Source: CAZPDM01 sp964585305 (lineage in GTDB: Bacteria; Planctomycetota; Uabimicrobiia; Uabimicrobiales; JABWCH01). Taken from it: a stretch of DNA of 15,493 nucleotides. The notes beneath the pieces are model-generated. The model did no database searches, was not told where the DNA came from, and saw nothing but the letters and a program-made list of their open reading frames with translations. Location of the stretch: contig CAZPDM010000094.1 of assembly GCA_964585305.1 (NCBI GenBank), positions 1-15,493 on the forward strand, read 5' to 3'. The position numbers were made by a program, and so were the translations under genes. Below are positions 1 to 6,688 of this stretch, piece after piece. How positions within the stretch are numbered: position 1 is the stretch's first letter; every line of letters begins with the position of its first letter.

Positions 1-24
1 AGTCCAGGTATTTTCTTGTCGAAG

Positions 25-44
25 CCTCATGGCTTGCCATGAGG
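25..44. repeat. Perfect 8-bp inverted repeat upstream of truA
   Basis: CCTCATGG at 25-32 and CCATGAGG at 37-44 form a perfect stem around a CTTG tetraloop. No T run follows on either strand, so a classical intrinsic terminator is not supported. It may belong to the 3' end of a transcript lying to the left of the window. No gene is recognisable in bases 1-114; all three plus frames give short uncharacteristic peptides. Confidence 0.5.
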
Positions 45-114
45 TATGTCACAATAATTATTATATTACTTTTATTAAGGGTTGTCAATTTAAGAAAGAT
101 AAGTTTAAAAAAAT

Positions 115-852
115 ATGAGAAGAAATATAAAACTTATTATAGAATATGATGGAACAAATTTTTATGGCTGGCAGGAACAGGCAGATAAAATTACCATTCA
201 AAGCACATTAAAAAAAACTATCTTACAAATTACCGGAGAAGATGTTATTGTTTATGGTGCAGGGAGAACAGATACAGGCGTTCATGCACGTGGACAAGTA
301 GCAAATTTTTATACAGAACATCCTATGCCTGATTTTGCTTTTGCAAAGGCAATGAACTCTTTATTGCCTCGCGATGTATGTATTTTAGAATCGAAATCAG
401 TAGAATTAGATTTTCATTCGCAATTTTGGGCAAAAGGAAAAGCATATAGTTATAATATATTAAATCGTACAGAACGCCCAGCAATATTTCGAAATTATTA
501 CCACTGGGTTTGGCATAAACTAGATGTATCAAAAATGCAGCAAGCAGCGCAATGCTTATTGGGAGAGCATGATTTTACTTCTTTTGAAGCAAGCAATTCT
601 CCAAGGAAATCTAACATTAGAATAATATATAAGTTAAATATTTCTGAAGAAAATAATATGATCCGAATTTTTATTGAAGCCAATGGATTTTTATATCACA
701 TGGTAAGAAATATCGCAGGTACTCTTATTTTAATTGGCAATGGGAAATGGCCACCTGAAAAAATGAATGATATTTTAAAAGCACAAAATCGAAAATTTGC
801 AGGCGCGACAGCTCCTTCTCAAGGTCTTGTGTTAGAGTATGTCAGATATTAA
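115..852 (+). CDS. truA: tRNA pseudouridine(38-40) synthase TruA
   Basis: Converts uridines 38-40 in the anticodon stem-loop of tRNAs to pseudouridine; cytosolic. The 245-residue length is normal for the family. The N-terminal strand reads IIEYDGTNFYGWQ (8-20), and the signature GAGRTDTGVHARGQ (48-61) carries the catalytic aspartate D53 in the R-T-D triplet. A second conserved block, GFLYHMVRNIAGTL, near residues 198-211 is also typical, as is the GLVLEYVRY-like C-terminus. The ATG at 115 has no clear Shine-Dalgarno sequence, only an A-rich leader, but the motif spacing from the N-terminus matches the family, so this start is preferred. znuA follows after 24 bases, so the two may be cotranscribed. 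Identity is secure from the motifs. Confidence 0.97.
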   Translation: MRRNIKLIIEYDGTNFYGWQEQADKITIQSTLKKTILQITGEDVIVYGAGRTDTGVHARGQVANFYTEHPMPDFAFAKAMNSLLPRDVCILESKSVELDFHSQFWAKGKAYSYNILNRTERPAIFRNYYHWVWHKLDVSKMQQAAQCLLGEHDFTSFEASNSPRKSNIRIIYKLNISEENNMIRIFIEANGFLYHMVRNIAGTLILIGNGKWPPEKMNDILKAQNRKFAGATAPSQGLVLEYVRY

Positions 853-876
853 ACATGATTTTTCTAAGGATAAGCG

Positions 877-1869
877 ATGTTAAAAATAAATAAAATTTTT
901 ATACTATCAATTACTCTAGTATTAAGCGCAATATCAAGTGCAATATTAGCTCAAAATGTAAAAACAAAAATTCTTTGTACAACTTTTCCCATGTATATTT
1001 TCACTCAAAATATTACTAAAAATGTCCCAGTAGAAGTAGAATTACTACTATCTTCAGAGTTAGGATGTCCGCATAGTTATTCCCTGTCGCCTAAAGACAT
1101 GCAAAGAATTGCAACTGCAAATATTTTGGTTATCAATGGATTGGGAATGGAAGAATTTTTAGGTGCACCTATTAAAAGAGCTAATTCAAAACTGGATATA
1201 TTAGATAGTTCTCTAGGAGTATTAGAAAATGAAGGATCTAAAGATACTAATATACTTCAAGAACACGATCATTTTTTAGAACATTCTGATAATTGTGAGC
1301 ATCTTCATTCTGAAAATTGTGAACATCTTCATAATAGTTTGATCAATCCCCATCTTTTTACAAGTCCAAGATTAGCTATTTCTATAGCAAAAAATATTGC
1401 CAAAGGGTTATCAACTAAAACTCCTGAATATGCTATGGAATATCAGAAAAATGCGCAAATCTATATTCAAGAACTAGAAAAATTATTAAAAGAAATGAAT
1501 GAAATCAGTTTAAAATTGCAAGAAAGAAAAATTGTTACACATCATAATATTTGGGAGTATTTTACTCAAGATATGAAATTAGAAGTTGTTGCTGTTATTA
1601 TGGATTTCGCTATTGCTGGAAAAGAACCATCTGCATCCCAAATGATTCAGATTGTAAAAAAAATTAACGCATTTCAAGTGAAGGCTATTTTTACAGAACC
1701 ACAATATTCTAATAAAGTTGCCAAACGCATTGCGCAAGAAAGTAAAGTTCCTTTAGCTGTTCTTGATCCTATGACTACAGGCCCGCAAAATCCACCATTA
1801 GATTACTATCAAATCATTATGCGAAACAATTTTACTGTATTAAAAAATGTTTTAGGTTATATTAAATAG
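877..1869 (+). CDS. znuA: Periplasmic zinc/manganese-binding protein of an ABC importer (ZnuA-like)
   Basis: Substrate-binding protein of the cluster A-I metal family (SBP_bac_9 type) that captures Zn(II) or Mn(II) for an ABC importer. A Sec signal peptide covers residues 1-25 (hydrophobic core IFILSITLVLSAISS, probable cut after AILA); no lipobox cysteine is seen. Family metal ligands are apparent as H66 (GCPHSYSLSP), H159 (NPHLF), H222 or H223 (THHNIWEYF) and D297 (VLDPM); the second lobe includes FTEPQYS (272-278). A His/Cys-rich loop at about 130-152 with two NCEHLH units is the kind of mobile loop found in zinc-specific members. AAGGA at 866-870 lies 6 bases before the ATG. znuC follows after 16 bases. 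Zinc is inferred from the His-rich loop; manganese cannot be excluded. Confidence 0.9.
   Translation: MLKINKIFILSITLVLSAISSAILAQNVKTKILCTTFPMYIFTQNITKNVPVEVELLLSSELGCPHSYSLSPKDMQRIATANILVINGLGMEEFLGAPIKRANSKLDILDSSLGVLENEGSKDTNILQEHDHFLEHSDNCEHLHSENCEHLHNSLINPHLFTSPRLAISIAKNIAKGLSTKTPEYAMEYQKNAQIYIQELEKLLKEMNEISLKLQERKIVTHHNIWEYFTQDMKLEVVAVIMDFAIAGKEPSASQMIQIVKKINAFQVKAIFTEPQYSNKVAKRIAQESKVPLAVLDPMTTGPQNPPLDYYQIIMRNNFTVLKNVLGYIK
1288..1335 (+). repeat. 24-base tandem duplication inside znuA
   Basis: Two adjacent 24-base units (1288-1311 and 1312-1335) encode DNCEHLHS and ENCEHLHN (residues 138-153), differing at only a few bases. Each unit adds one cysteine and two histidines to the predicted metal-loading loop. 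The near identity at DNA level suggests a recent duplication. Confidence 0.8.
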
Positions 1870-1885
1870 AAAACTATTAAATCTT

Positions 1886-2728
1886 ATGGAAATATCAGAA
1901 AATTTAAATTCTCCAAATTTTTCTTATTCTCCTCCAGAAATTGCTGTTTTTTTAGAAAAAGTAACAGTAATTATGGAAGGAATACGTATTTTAGATGATG
2001 TAACTGCGAATGTGCCAAAAGGAAGTTGTACCGCAATTATTGGCCCAAATGGTGCTGGAAAAACAACTTTACTTTTAGCATTACTTAATCAAATGCCTTA
2101 TAGTGGCCAGATTATATTAAATAACCCTAAGAATCCTGTTATTCGTTATGTCCCTCAAAGGTTAGAATTTGATCGCACTATGCCTATGACTGTCGCAGAT
2201 TTATTATCTTTAGAATTACAAACAACTCCACTTTGGTGGGGAATTTGCTCTAAAACTAAACAGAGAATAGAAGAAACATTATCTCTTGTTAAAGCAGAAA
2301 AATTATACTCACATCGGCTTGGAACACTATCAGGAGGAGAATTGCAACGAGTATTACTTGCTCTGTCGCTATTGATTCCACCTGATATTTTAGTACTCGA
2401 TGAACCTGCTGCAAATATAGATATTCAAGGCGAATTATTATTGTGCGAAATTTTGGAAAATCTTCGCAAAACACGAGGATTTACGCAAATTATGGTAAGC
2501 CATGATTTACCACTTGTTATTTCTCATGCAACGCATGTAATATGCCTAAATCATAAAGTAGTTAGTGAAGGATGCCCTCAAAAAGTACTCCATCAACCTG
2601 GGGTTTTAGAAGCAACTTTTGGCATCCATGCTAGACTACAAAACTATTTCGCATTTCAGAAAGAATTTCAATACCCTTGTGATATGCGTTGTTCCTCCAA
2701 AGGACATAAACATCCAACTGAGAAATAG
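1886..2728 (+). CDS. znuC: ABC importer ATPase for zinc/manganese (ZnuC-like)
   Basis: ATP-hydrolysing subunit expected to power metal uptake with the preceding binding protein. All nucleotide-binding motifs are present: Walker A GPNGAGKTT (53-61), Q-loop Q91 (YVPQR), signature LSGGE (148-152), Walker B ILVLDEP (168-174) and switch H206 (VSHD). The PYSGQI segment after Walker A and the overall pattern fit ZnuC/MntA-type ATPases. Length 280 is a little longer than usual; roughly 20 residues precede the ABC domain, and the C-terminal tail has C265, C269, H274 and H276. No good Shine-Dalgarno precedes the ATG, and a shorter start is possible although none is better supported. The gene lies 16 bases after znuA in a likely operon. 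No membrane permease (ZnuB) gene follows; the next genes are on the other strand. Confidence 0.88.
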   Translation: MEISENLNSPNFSYSPPEIAVFLEKVTVIMEGIRILDDVTANVPKGSCTAIIGPNGAGKTTLLLALLNQMPYSGQIILNNPKNPVIRYVPQRLEFDRTMPMTVADLLSLELQTTPLWWGICSKTKQRIEETLSLVKAEKLYSHRLGTLSGGELQRVLLALSLLIPPDILVLDEPAANIDIQGELLLCEILENLRKTRGFTQIMVSHDLPLVISHATHVICLNHKVVSEGCPQKVLHQPGVLEATFGIHARLQNYFAFQKEFQYPCDMRCSSKGHKHPTEK

Positions 2729-2739
2729 TCAAAACAACA

Positions 2740-2782
2740 AAAGGAAAATATTTTCTTTTTTGAAAAGAAAGTATTTTCCTTT
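2740..2782. terminator. Bidirectional intrinsic terminator between znuC and leuD
   Basis: Two 20-base arms (2740-2759 and 2763-2782) pair fully, with one G-U pair, around a TTG loop. The arms are A-rich on the left and T-rich on the right, so a T run ends the structure on the plus strand (2780-2785) and the mirrored sequence gives T-rich flanks on the minus strand. It sits between two convergent genes, 11 bases after the znuC stop and 11 before the leuD stop, as expected for a shared terminator. Confidence 0.85.
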
Positions 2783-2793
2783 TTTAGTCGCAT

Positions 2794-3291
2794 CTATTGT
2801 TTTCGTTCTTGAATAAGTTTTGCACGGGTATAAGGAATAAGGCCACCTGCATCAATTATAGATTGTTGTGCTTTGGGGAACGGAATAGTATCGAATATTT
2901 TATCGCTAGTTTTATTAATAACTTTATTGTTTTCTAAAATGATTTCATCACCTTCTTTTGCATCAATAGTAGGACAAATTACCATTTTGAGACCAAGATT
3001 GACTGCATTTTGTAGGAAAATGCGAGCAAATCCTTTTGCGATAACAACAAGATCATATCCTTTTAGGCAGGAGGCGGCTTGTTCACGAGAAGATCCGCAA
3101 CCAAAATTAGTATCTGCAACAATAACACTTCCAGCAAGTACTTCTTTTGCTTTAAGCTTTTTATTAAACTCAGTCATATCTGCAAAAGCGTATTGAGGTG
3201 TTTCATTAGGAAGAACTGTAGCCATGAATCTACCAGGATAAATGATGTCTGTTGAAATATCTGCGCCAACTTTAAGGCATACTTTTGCCAT
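2794..3291 (-). CDS. leuD: 3-isopropylmalate dehydratase small subunit (or DmdB-like dehydratase subunit)
   Basis: Small (swivelling) subunit of a two-subunit aconitase-family hydro-lyase of the short archaeal type; 165 residues matches that class (LeuD, HacB, DmdB). Family hallmarks are GADISTDIIYPGRF (9-22), NFGCGSSREQA (62-72) and the VVIAKGFARIFLQNAVNLGL block (82-101). The loop that sets substrate choice in this family, just after PGR, reads FMAT (22-25). As recalled, it is YLVY in a methanogen isopropylmalate isomerase and YLRT in its homoaconitase, so the substrate cannot be read off with confidence. The start lies one base after the leuC stop, with AAGGCAGG at the end of leuC as ribosome binding site, indicating translational coupling. 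Isopropylmalate is the default call; dimethylmalate or citramalate/citraconate are alternatives. Confidence 0.85.
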   Translation of the reverse strand: MAKVCLKVGADISTDIIYPGRFMATVLPNETPQYAFADMTEFNKKLKAKEVLAGSVIVADTNFGCGSSREQAASCLKGYDLVVIAKGFARIFLQNAVNLGLKMVICPTIDAKEGDEIILENNKVINKTSDKIFDTIPFPKAQQSIIDAGGLIPYTRAKLIQERKQ

Positions 3292-3292
3292 G

Positions 3293-4585
3293 TTAGTTAC
3301 CTGCCTTTCTGGGATCAGTAATTACGCCAGTTAAAGCACTTGCGGCAGCAACTGCTGGAGAACAAAGATATACTTCTGAATTGGGATTCCCCATACGACC
3401 TTGGAAATTACGATTTGTTGTCGCCAAAGCAACATCGCCATCAGCCAATGCTCCTTGGTGAACTCCTAAACATGGTCCACAACCTGGATTGCATACTGTT
3501 GCTCCTGCTGCTAAGAGATCAGCAAGATAGCCGCGTTTTAAGGCTTCTTGATAAATTTTTCCAGATGCTGGAAAAACAAGTAGCCGAACATCTCGGTTTA
3601 CTTTTTTACCTTTTAAAATTTTCGCAGCAGTTTCTAAATCATCTAATCTTCCATTTGTGCAAGAACCAATAACAATCTGATTTACTTTTTTGCCAGCAAC
3701 TTTGCTAATGGTTTTGACATTATCAACAGTATGTGGGCAAGCGATTTGAATTTCAAGTTTTTCAGCATCAATTTCAACTACTTGATCATATATAGCATCG
3801 GAATCAGGTGTTACAAGAGGAATTTCTCCTGTTACTTTAGCTTCTTCTCTCAAATATCGAGCAGTTTCTTCATCAGCAGGGACGATTCCAGAAGTTGCGC
3901 CAGCTTCTACACTCATATTGCATAAAACCAAACGACCAGATACACTCATATTTCGAATAGCTTCACCATGAAATTCAATTACTTTAAAATTTGCGCCTTG
4001 TGCTGTAATCTTTCCAATAAGATAAAGAATTAAATCTTTTGGTGAAACATGTTCACTAAATTTTCCATGAACAACTACTTTAATTGTCCCAGGAACTTCA
4101 ATATTTAAGCCACGACCAAGCGTCCAGACAGATGCCATTTCTGTAGCACCAATACCGAAAGAAAAAGCACCTAATGCGCCATGACTAGTAGTATGGCTAT
4201 CTGTACCGACGACAACAAATCCTGGGCGGACATAACCATTTTCAGGTAAAATTTGATGGCAAATACCACCTTCATCACCGCGAATATCATGGAATTTTGT
4301 AATTCCTTGTTTGCGAATAAAATCTCTAACTTTTTTTTGATTTGTAGCTGTTTTAGAACTTTCGGCTGGAACACGATGATCAAATATAATTGCAATTTTG
4401 CTAGGATCCCAAACCTTAGCTTCAAGATTTGTTCCTTTGAAAATTTCTGCAAATTGATTGGTAACAAGTGCAGCATTTTCATGAGACATAGCCAAATCTA
4501 CTTTAGGCTCAACAATATCACCTACTGCAACAAAATTTTGGCCTGTAGCTCTAGCTAGAATTTTTTGTACTACCGTCATTCCCAT
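3293..4585 (-). CDS. leuC: 3-isopropylmalate dehydratase large subunit (or DmdA-like), 4Fe-4S hydro-lyase
   Basis: Catalytic subunit of an aconitase-family dehydratase holding a [4Fe-4S] cluster. Cluster ligands are C309 (IGSCTNGR) and C369 and C372 (NPGCGPCLG). Other family motifs are IIFDHRVP (66-73), GTDSHTTSHGALGAF (127-141) and TTNRNFQGRMGNP (389-401). The 430-residue length is that of the archaeal-type LeuC/HacA/DmdA group rather than the roughly 470-residue proteobacterial LeuC. GGAGA lies 8 bases before the ATG at 4585 and supports this start. The gene sits 86 bases after the lyase and one base before the small subunit, so the three genes probably form an operon. In leucine synthesis it isomerises 2- to 3-isopropylmalate through isopropylmaleate; the neighbouring lyase leaves other malate derivatives open. 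Confidence 0.87.
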   Translation of the reverse strand: MGMTVVQKILARATGQNFVAVGDIVEPKVDLAMSHENAALVTNQFAEIFKGTNLEAKVWDPSKIAIIFDHRVPAESSKTATNQKKVRDFIRKQGITKFHDIRGDEGGICHQILPENGYVRPGFVVVGTDSHTTSHGALGAFSFGIGATEMASVWTLGRGLNIEVPGTIKVVVHGKFSEHVSPKDLILYLIGKITAQGANFKVIEFHGEAIRNMSVSGRLVLCNMSVEAGATSGIVPADEETARYLREEAKVTGEIPLVTPDSDAIYDQVVEIDAEKLEIQIACPHTVDNVKTISKVAGKKVNQIVIGSCTNGRLDDLETAAKILKGKKVNRDVRLLVFPASGKIYQEALKRGYLADLLAAGATVCNPGCGPCLGVHQGALADGDVALATTNRNFQGRMGNPNSEVYLCSPAVAAASALTGVITDPRKAGN

Positions 4586-4626
4586 TTTTTAATCTCCGAA
4601 GAAGAAAATATTTTTCCTATTTAGAA

Positions 4627-4649
4627 AGGACGCAAATTATTTGCGTCCT
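4627..4649. repeat. Strong hairpin between lyase and leuC, possible attenuator or processing element
   Basis: AGGACGCAAA (4627-4636) and TTTGCGTCCT (4640-4649) form a perfect 10-bp stem around a 3-base loop. On the minus strand, the direction of transcription, it is followed only by TTTCTAAATAGG, a poor T tract; on the plus strand a better one (T-rich 4651-4661) follows. A further copy of TTTGCGTC lies at 4664-4671, so the left arm has two possible partners. It could be a partial terminator that lowers leuCD expression relative to the lyase, or an mRNA-stabilising 3' hairpin. Confidence 0.6.
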
Positions 4650-4671
4650 GATTTCTTTTTTAGTTTGCGTC

Positions 4672-5613
4672 TTATTTTTTATCGCTGGCAATTTTAGATT
4701 CACCATGATATTTTGATTCAATGCGTTCTTTAGGAAGATATTCATCTTCCATTTTACGATATTCTTTGAGACCAACGAAATCTGTGTATTCTTCAAAACT
4801 GCAAACCCATTGAGTTTGGCCAGGTAAAGTACCTGTTGGAGATTGTTTTAATGCAGTGAAGAAATTCATCAAAGCCTTATGCGCAACCATAATTGAAGCT
4901 ACGGGAATAGAAACTCTACCTACACCAAGTTTAGCTAATTCAGGAATAGGAATAATTTCTGTTTTCATCCCAGAAATAGCATCCATAAGATTAACAGAAA
5001 GTGGGCCTTTAACTTCTTTGACAGCACGTTCAACATCTGCTTTTGTTCTAATGCCATCAATAAAAGCTAAATCAGCGCCTGCTGCTAAATATAAATTGCA
5101 ACGACGAATTGCTTCATCAAGTCCTGCAATTGCAAAAACATCTGTACGAGCATTGATGATAAAATCTTTATCAAATTGATCGCGTACTTTAGCACATGCT
5201 TTAATTTTTCCAACCATTTCTTCTGCGGAAATTACTTCTTTTCCAGACATGTGTCCACAACGTTTTGGAAAAACTTGATCTTCAATATTCATTCCCGCAA
5301 CGCCCATAGCGATTAAACGTTCTACAATCCATGCTGCATTTACAGCATTTCCGCCGCCGGTATCAACATCAGCCATCACTGGAATATTAACTGCTTGAGC
5401 AATGTTCCAAGTAATGTCTAAAACATCTTTCATTTGGACTAAACCAACATCAGGTTTATTTAGCAAAGAACCTGCTAAACCATAACCGGAAATTTGAATA
5501 GCTTCAAATCCGCATTTTTCAATAATTTTAGCACTTAAAGCATCATGGCAGCCGGGAACTGTTACTGCGCGACGTTCCATGATTGCTTTTCGTAATATAG
5601 TTGTTTTTTTCAT
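4672..5613 (-). CDS. PEP mutase/isocitrate lyase superfamily lyase (2-methylisocitrate or 2,3-dimethylmalate lyase-like)
   Basis: Mg-dependent (beta/alpha)8-barrel enzyme of the isocitrate lyase/PEP mutase superfamily, which cleaves C-C bonds of malate-type acids. From the chosen start (313 residues) the motifs are SGYG (42-45), metal-binding DVDTGGG (82-88), E111 in IEDQVFPKRCGH with catalytic-type C119 (110-121), and INARTDVFA (153-161). The KRCGH loop marks true lyases rather than PEP mutase or phosphonate enzymes. AAAAGG (5625-5620) lies 6 bases upstream of the ATG at 5613; an upstream in-frame ATG at 5655 sits inside the leader hairpin and would add 14 unfamily-like residues. The gene begins a likely operon with leuC and leuD. 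2-Methylisocitrate lyase, 2,3-dimethylmalate lyase and oxaloacetate-type lyases are all compatible, so no symbol is given. Confidence 0.85.
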   Translation of the reverse strand: MKKTTILRKAIMERRAVTVPGCHDALSAKIIEKCGFEAIQISGYGLAGSLLNKPDVGLVQMKDVLDITWNIAQAVNIPVMADVDTGGGNAVNAAWIVERLIAMGVAGMNIEDQVFPKRCGHMSGKEVISAEEMVGKIKACAKVRDQFDKDFIINARTDVFAIAGLDEAIRRCNLYLAAGADLAFIDGIRTKADVERAVKEVKGPLSVNLMDAISGMKTEIIPIPELAKLGVGRVSIPVASIMVAHKALMNFFTALKQSPTGTLPGQTQWVCSFEEYTDFVGLKEYRKMEDEYLPKERIESKYHGESKIASDKK

Positions 5614-5645
5614 AAAAAGCCTTTTAGTTAAAAAACTGTGAAAAG

Positions 5646-5673
5646 AAAAAATCACTTAACCTAAGCAAGTGAT
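5646..5673 (-). promoter_or_regulatory. Leader hairpin with T run in the lyase 5' UTR (possible attenuator or operator)
   Basis: Read on the minus strand, ATCACTT and AAGTGAT (5673-5667 and 5657-5651) form a 7-bp stem with a 9-base loop, immediately followed by five T, a C and four more T. It begins about 4 bases after the predicted transcription start. It resembles a weak intrinsic terminator placed in the leader, but a 5' stabilising stem or a repressor-binding palindrome is equally possible. Confidence 0.45.
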
Positions 5674-5683
5674 CTGAATTGTT

Positions 5684-5712
5684 ATTATAAAAAAAATTTA
5701 CTACTTTGTCAA
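5684..5712 (-). promoter_or_regulatory. Perfect-consensus sigma-70 promoter of the lyase-leuCD unit
   Basis: On the minus strand, TTGACA (5712-5707) and TATAAT (5689-5684) are separated by exactly 17 bases. Both hexamers match the housekeeping consensus at all positions. Transcription should start near 5677, about 64 bases before the chosen lyase ATG at 5613. The remaining upstream sequence to about 5820 is extremely AT-rich and contains no gene. Confidence 0.8.
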
Positions 5713-5827
5713 ATCATGTAGAAAAATTTTATAAAAAATAATATTTTATCAAAAAAATTGTTAAATTTAACGTATATTAAGAATATTTAATAAGATATAT
5801 CTAACTAAATATTTTTTTTCTTAAAGA

Positions 5828-5856
5828 TTGACATAAGGTAATTTTTGTGGTAAAAT
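5828..5856 (+). promoter_or_regulatory. Sigma-70 promoter reading toward the gene at 6024
   Basis: TTGACA (5828-5833), a 17-base spacer and TAAAAT (5851-5856) preceded by TGG (extended -10 form). It is divergent from the lyase promoter, about 115 bases away. The predicted leader is about 160 bases long (5863-6023); I see no convincing gene or riboswitch in it, only AT-rich sequence and a T tract. Confidence 0.65.
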
Positions 5857-6023
5857 TATCAGTCTTAGTAATAATAATAGCAATTTTGCCTTTTTCAAAT
5901 ATTTTATTATTTGTTTTTTTTTGATGGAAGATATTTTCTTCTTAATATTTCTATCTTTAAAATTTATCAAGAAATGTGATATTGATTTTGCTATCAAAAC
6001 ACATTTTCTGGGAGGCTTTTTTA

Positions 6024-6588
6024 ATGAGAATTTCTTTATTATGCCTATTTTTAGCAGCTGCTTGGTTTGTTCTTCCTATGATGGCACAAGAAAATCCAAC
6101 ACCTGAACAACCTGTTGCTGAACAGCCAGCACCTGAACAACCTGCTGTGGAACAACCTGCTGCGGAACAGCCAAAAGAAACACCAAAAGCTGCTGAAGAA
6201 GCTCCAAAAGATGCTTGCACACAAAGACGTGAAGCCGCTTACAAATTTTGGCTAGGAATGTCTCTTTATGAAATCCTTATTGCAATTGCTCTTTTATCAC
6301 AAGTTCTAGAACGTCTTCTTGAAATTATTTATGTTGCATTCAATTTACAAAATTTCAAGAAAAAAACTCTTATTTCTGCTTTCTTAGGCACAGTTATAGC
6401 TGGTGTTGCTTGCTACTTCTTGCAAGTTCATACTTTATTAGATCGCGTTCCTAGTTTAAAAGGCATCAACGAATGGGGACAAATCGCTATTATGGCATTT
6501 GTTATCTACTGCTGTACACAACCTTTACATCGCGTGTTAGCTCGCAAAAGTTCTGCAGATCTTATTAAACCAGAACTTCCTAAAATAT
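6024..6588 (+). CDS. Unknown secreted/membrane protein with EQP pentapeptide repeats, 3' end lost in assembly gap
   Basis: Not recognised. GGAGG at 6011-6015, 8 bases before the ATG at 6024, fixes the start; an in-frame ATG at 5976 has no such site. Residues 1-21 look like a Sec signal peptide (core LLCLFLAAAWFVLP, probable cut after MMA). Residues 26-50 are five perfect xxEQP pentapeptides, followed by a short Lys/Glu-rich linker. Then come a hydrophobic helix near residues 76-99 (MSLYEILIAIALLSQVLERL), a second near 116-135 (LISAFLGTVIAGVACYFLQV) and a third near 153-169 (IAIMAFVIYCCTQPL). The predicted layout is a periplasmic Pro/Glu-rich stalk on a three-helix membrane anchor. The frame is open to the last known base before the N run; the apparent continuation after it is low-complexity T-rich sequence and is not credible coding. 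Confidence 0.75.
6099..6173 (+). repeat. 75-base repeat encoding five xxEQP units
   Basis: Five consecutive 15-base units encode TPEQP, VAEQP, APEQP, AVEQP and AAEQP. Larger 30-base periodicity is visible, since the segment starting ACCTGAACAACCTG recurs 30 bases later (6101 and 6131). Such Pro-rich tracts commonly act as flexible or extended spacers across the periplasm. Confidence 0.85.
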
Positions 6589-6688
6589 NNNNNNNNNNNN
6601 NNNNNNNNNNNNNNNNNNNNNNNNNNNNNNNNNNNNNNNNNNNNNNNNNNNNNNNNNNNNNNNNNNNNNNNNNNNNNNNNNNNNNNNN
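6589..6688. other. Assembly gap of 100 N
   Basis: Exactly 100 unresolved bases, the customary placeholder for a scaffold join of unknown length. It removes the 3' end of the gene at 6024 and any terminator or gene that may follow. Adjacency across this point should not be taken as proven. Bases 6689-6795 after it hold a T-rich stretch and the leader of the next gene. Confidence 0.98.

Noticed and set aside
82..110. Promoter with TTGTCA upstream of truA
   Set aside because: A 17-base spacer would place the -10 directly before the ATG and the transcript start inside the gene; no good -10 is present.
3293..4585. Aconitase or homoaconitase of the TCA or lysine pathway
   Set aside because: The large subunit is too short for single-chain aconitase and the small subunit is separate; homoaconitase cannot be fully excluded but no lysine-pathway gene is nearby.
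5847..5926. Possible 26-residue hydrophobic peptide from a GTG start (VVKLSVLVIIIIAILPF...)
   Set aside because: It overlaps the predicted -10 of a good promoter, so it would lie at or before the transcript start, and its hydrophobicity is what T-rich AT sequence yields by chance.
5957..6220. Minus-strand frame rich in Cys, Gly and Ser opposite the EQP repeats
   Set aside because: It is the antisense reading of the proline-rich repeat codons and has no ribosome binding site of its own.
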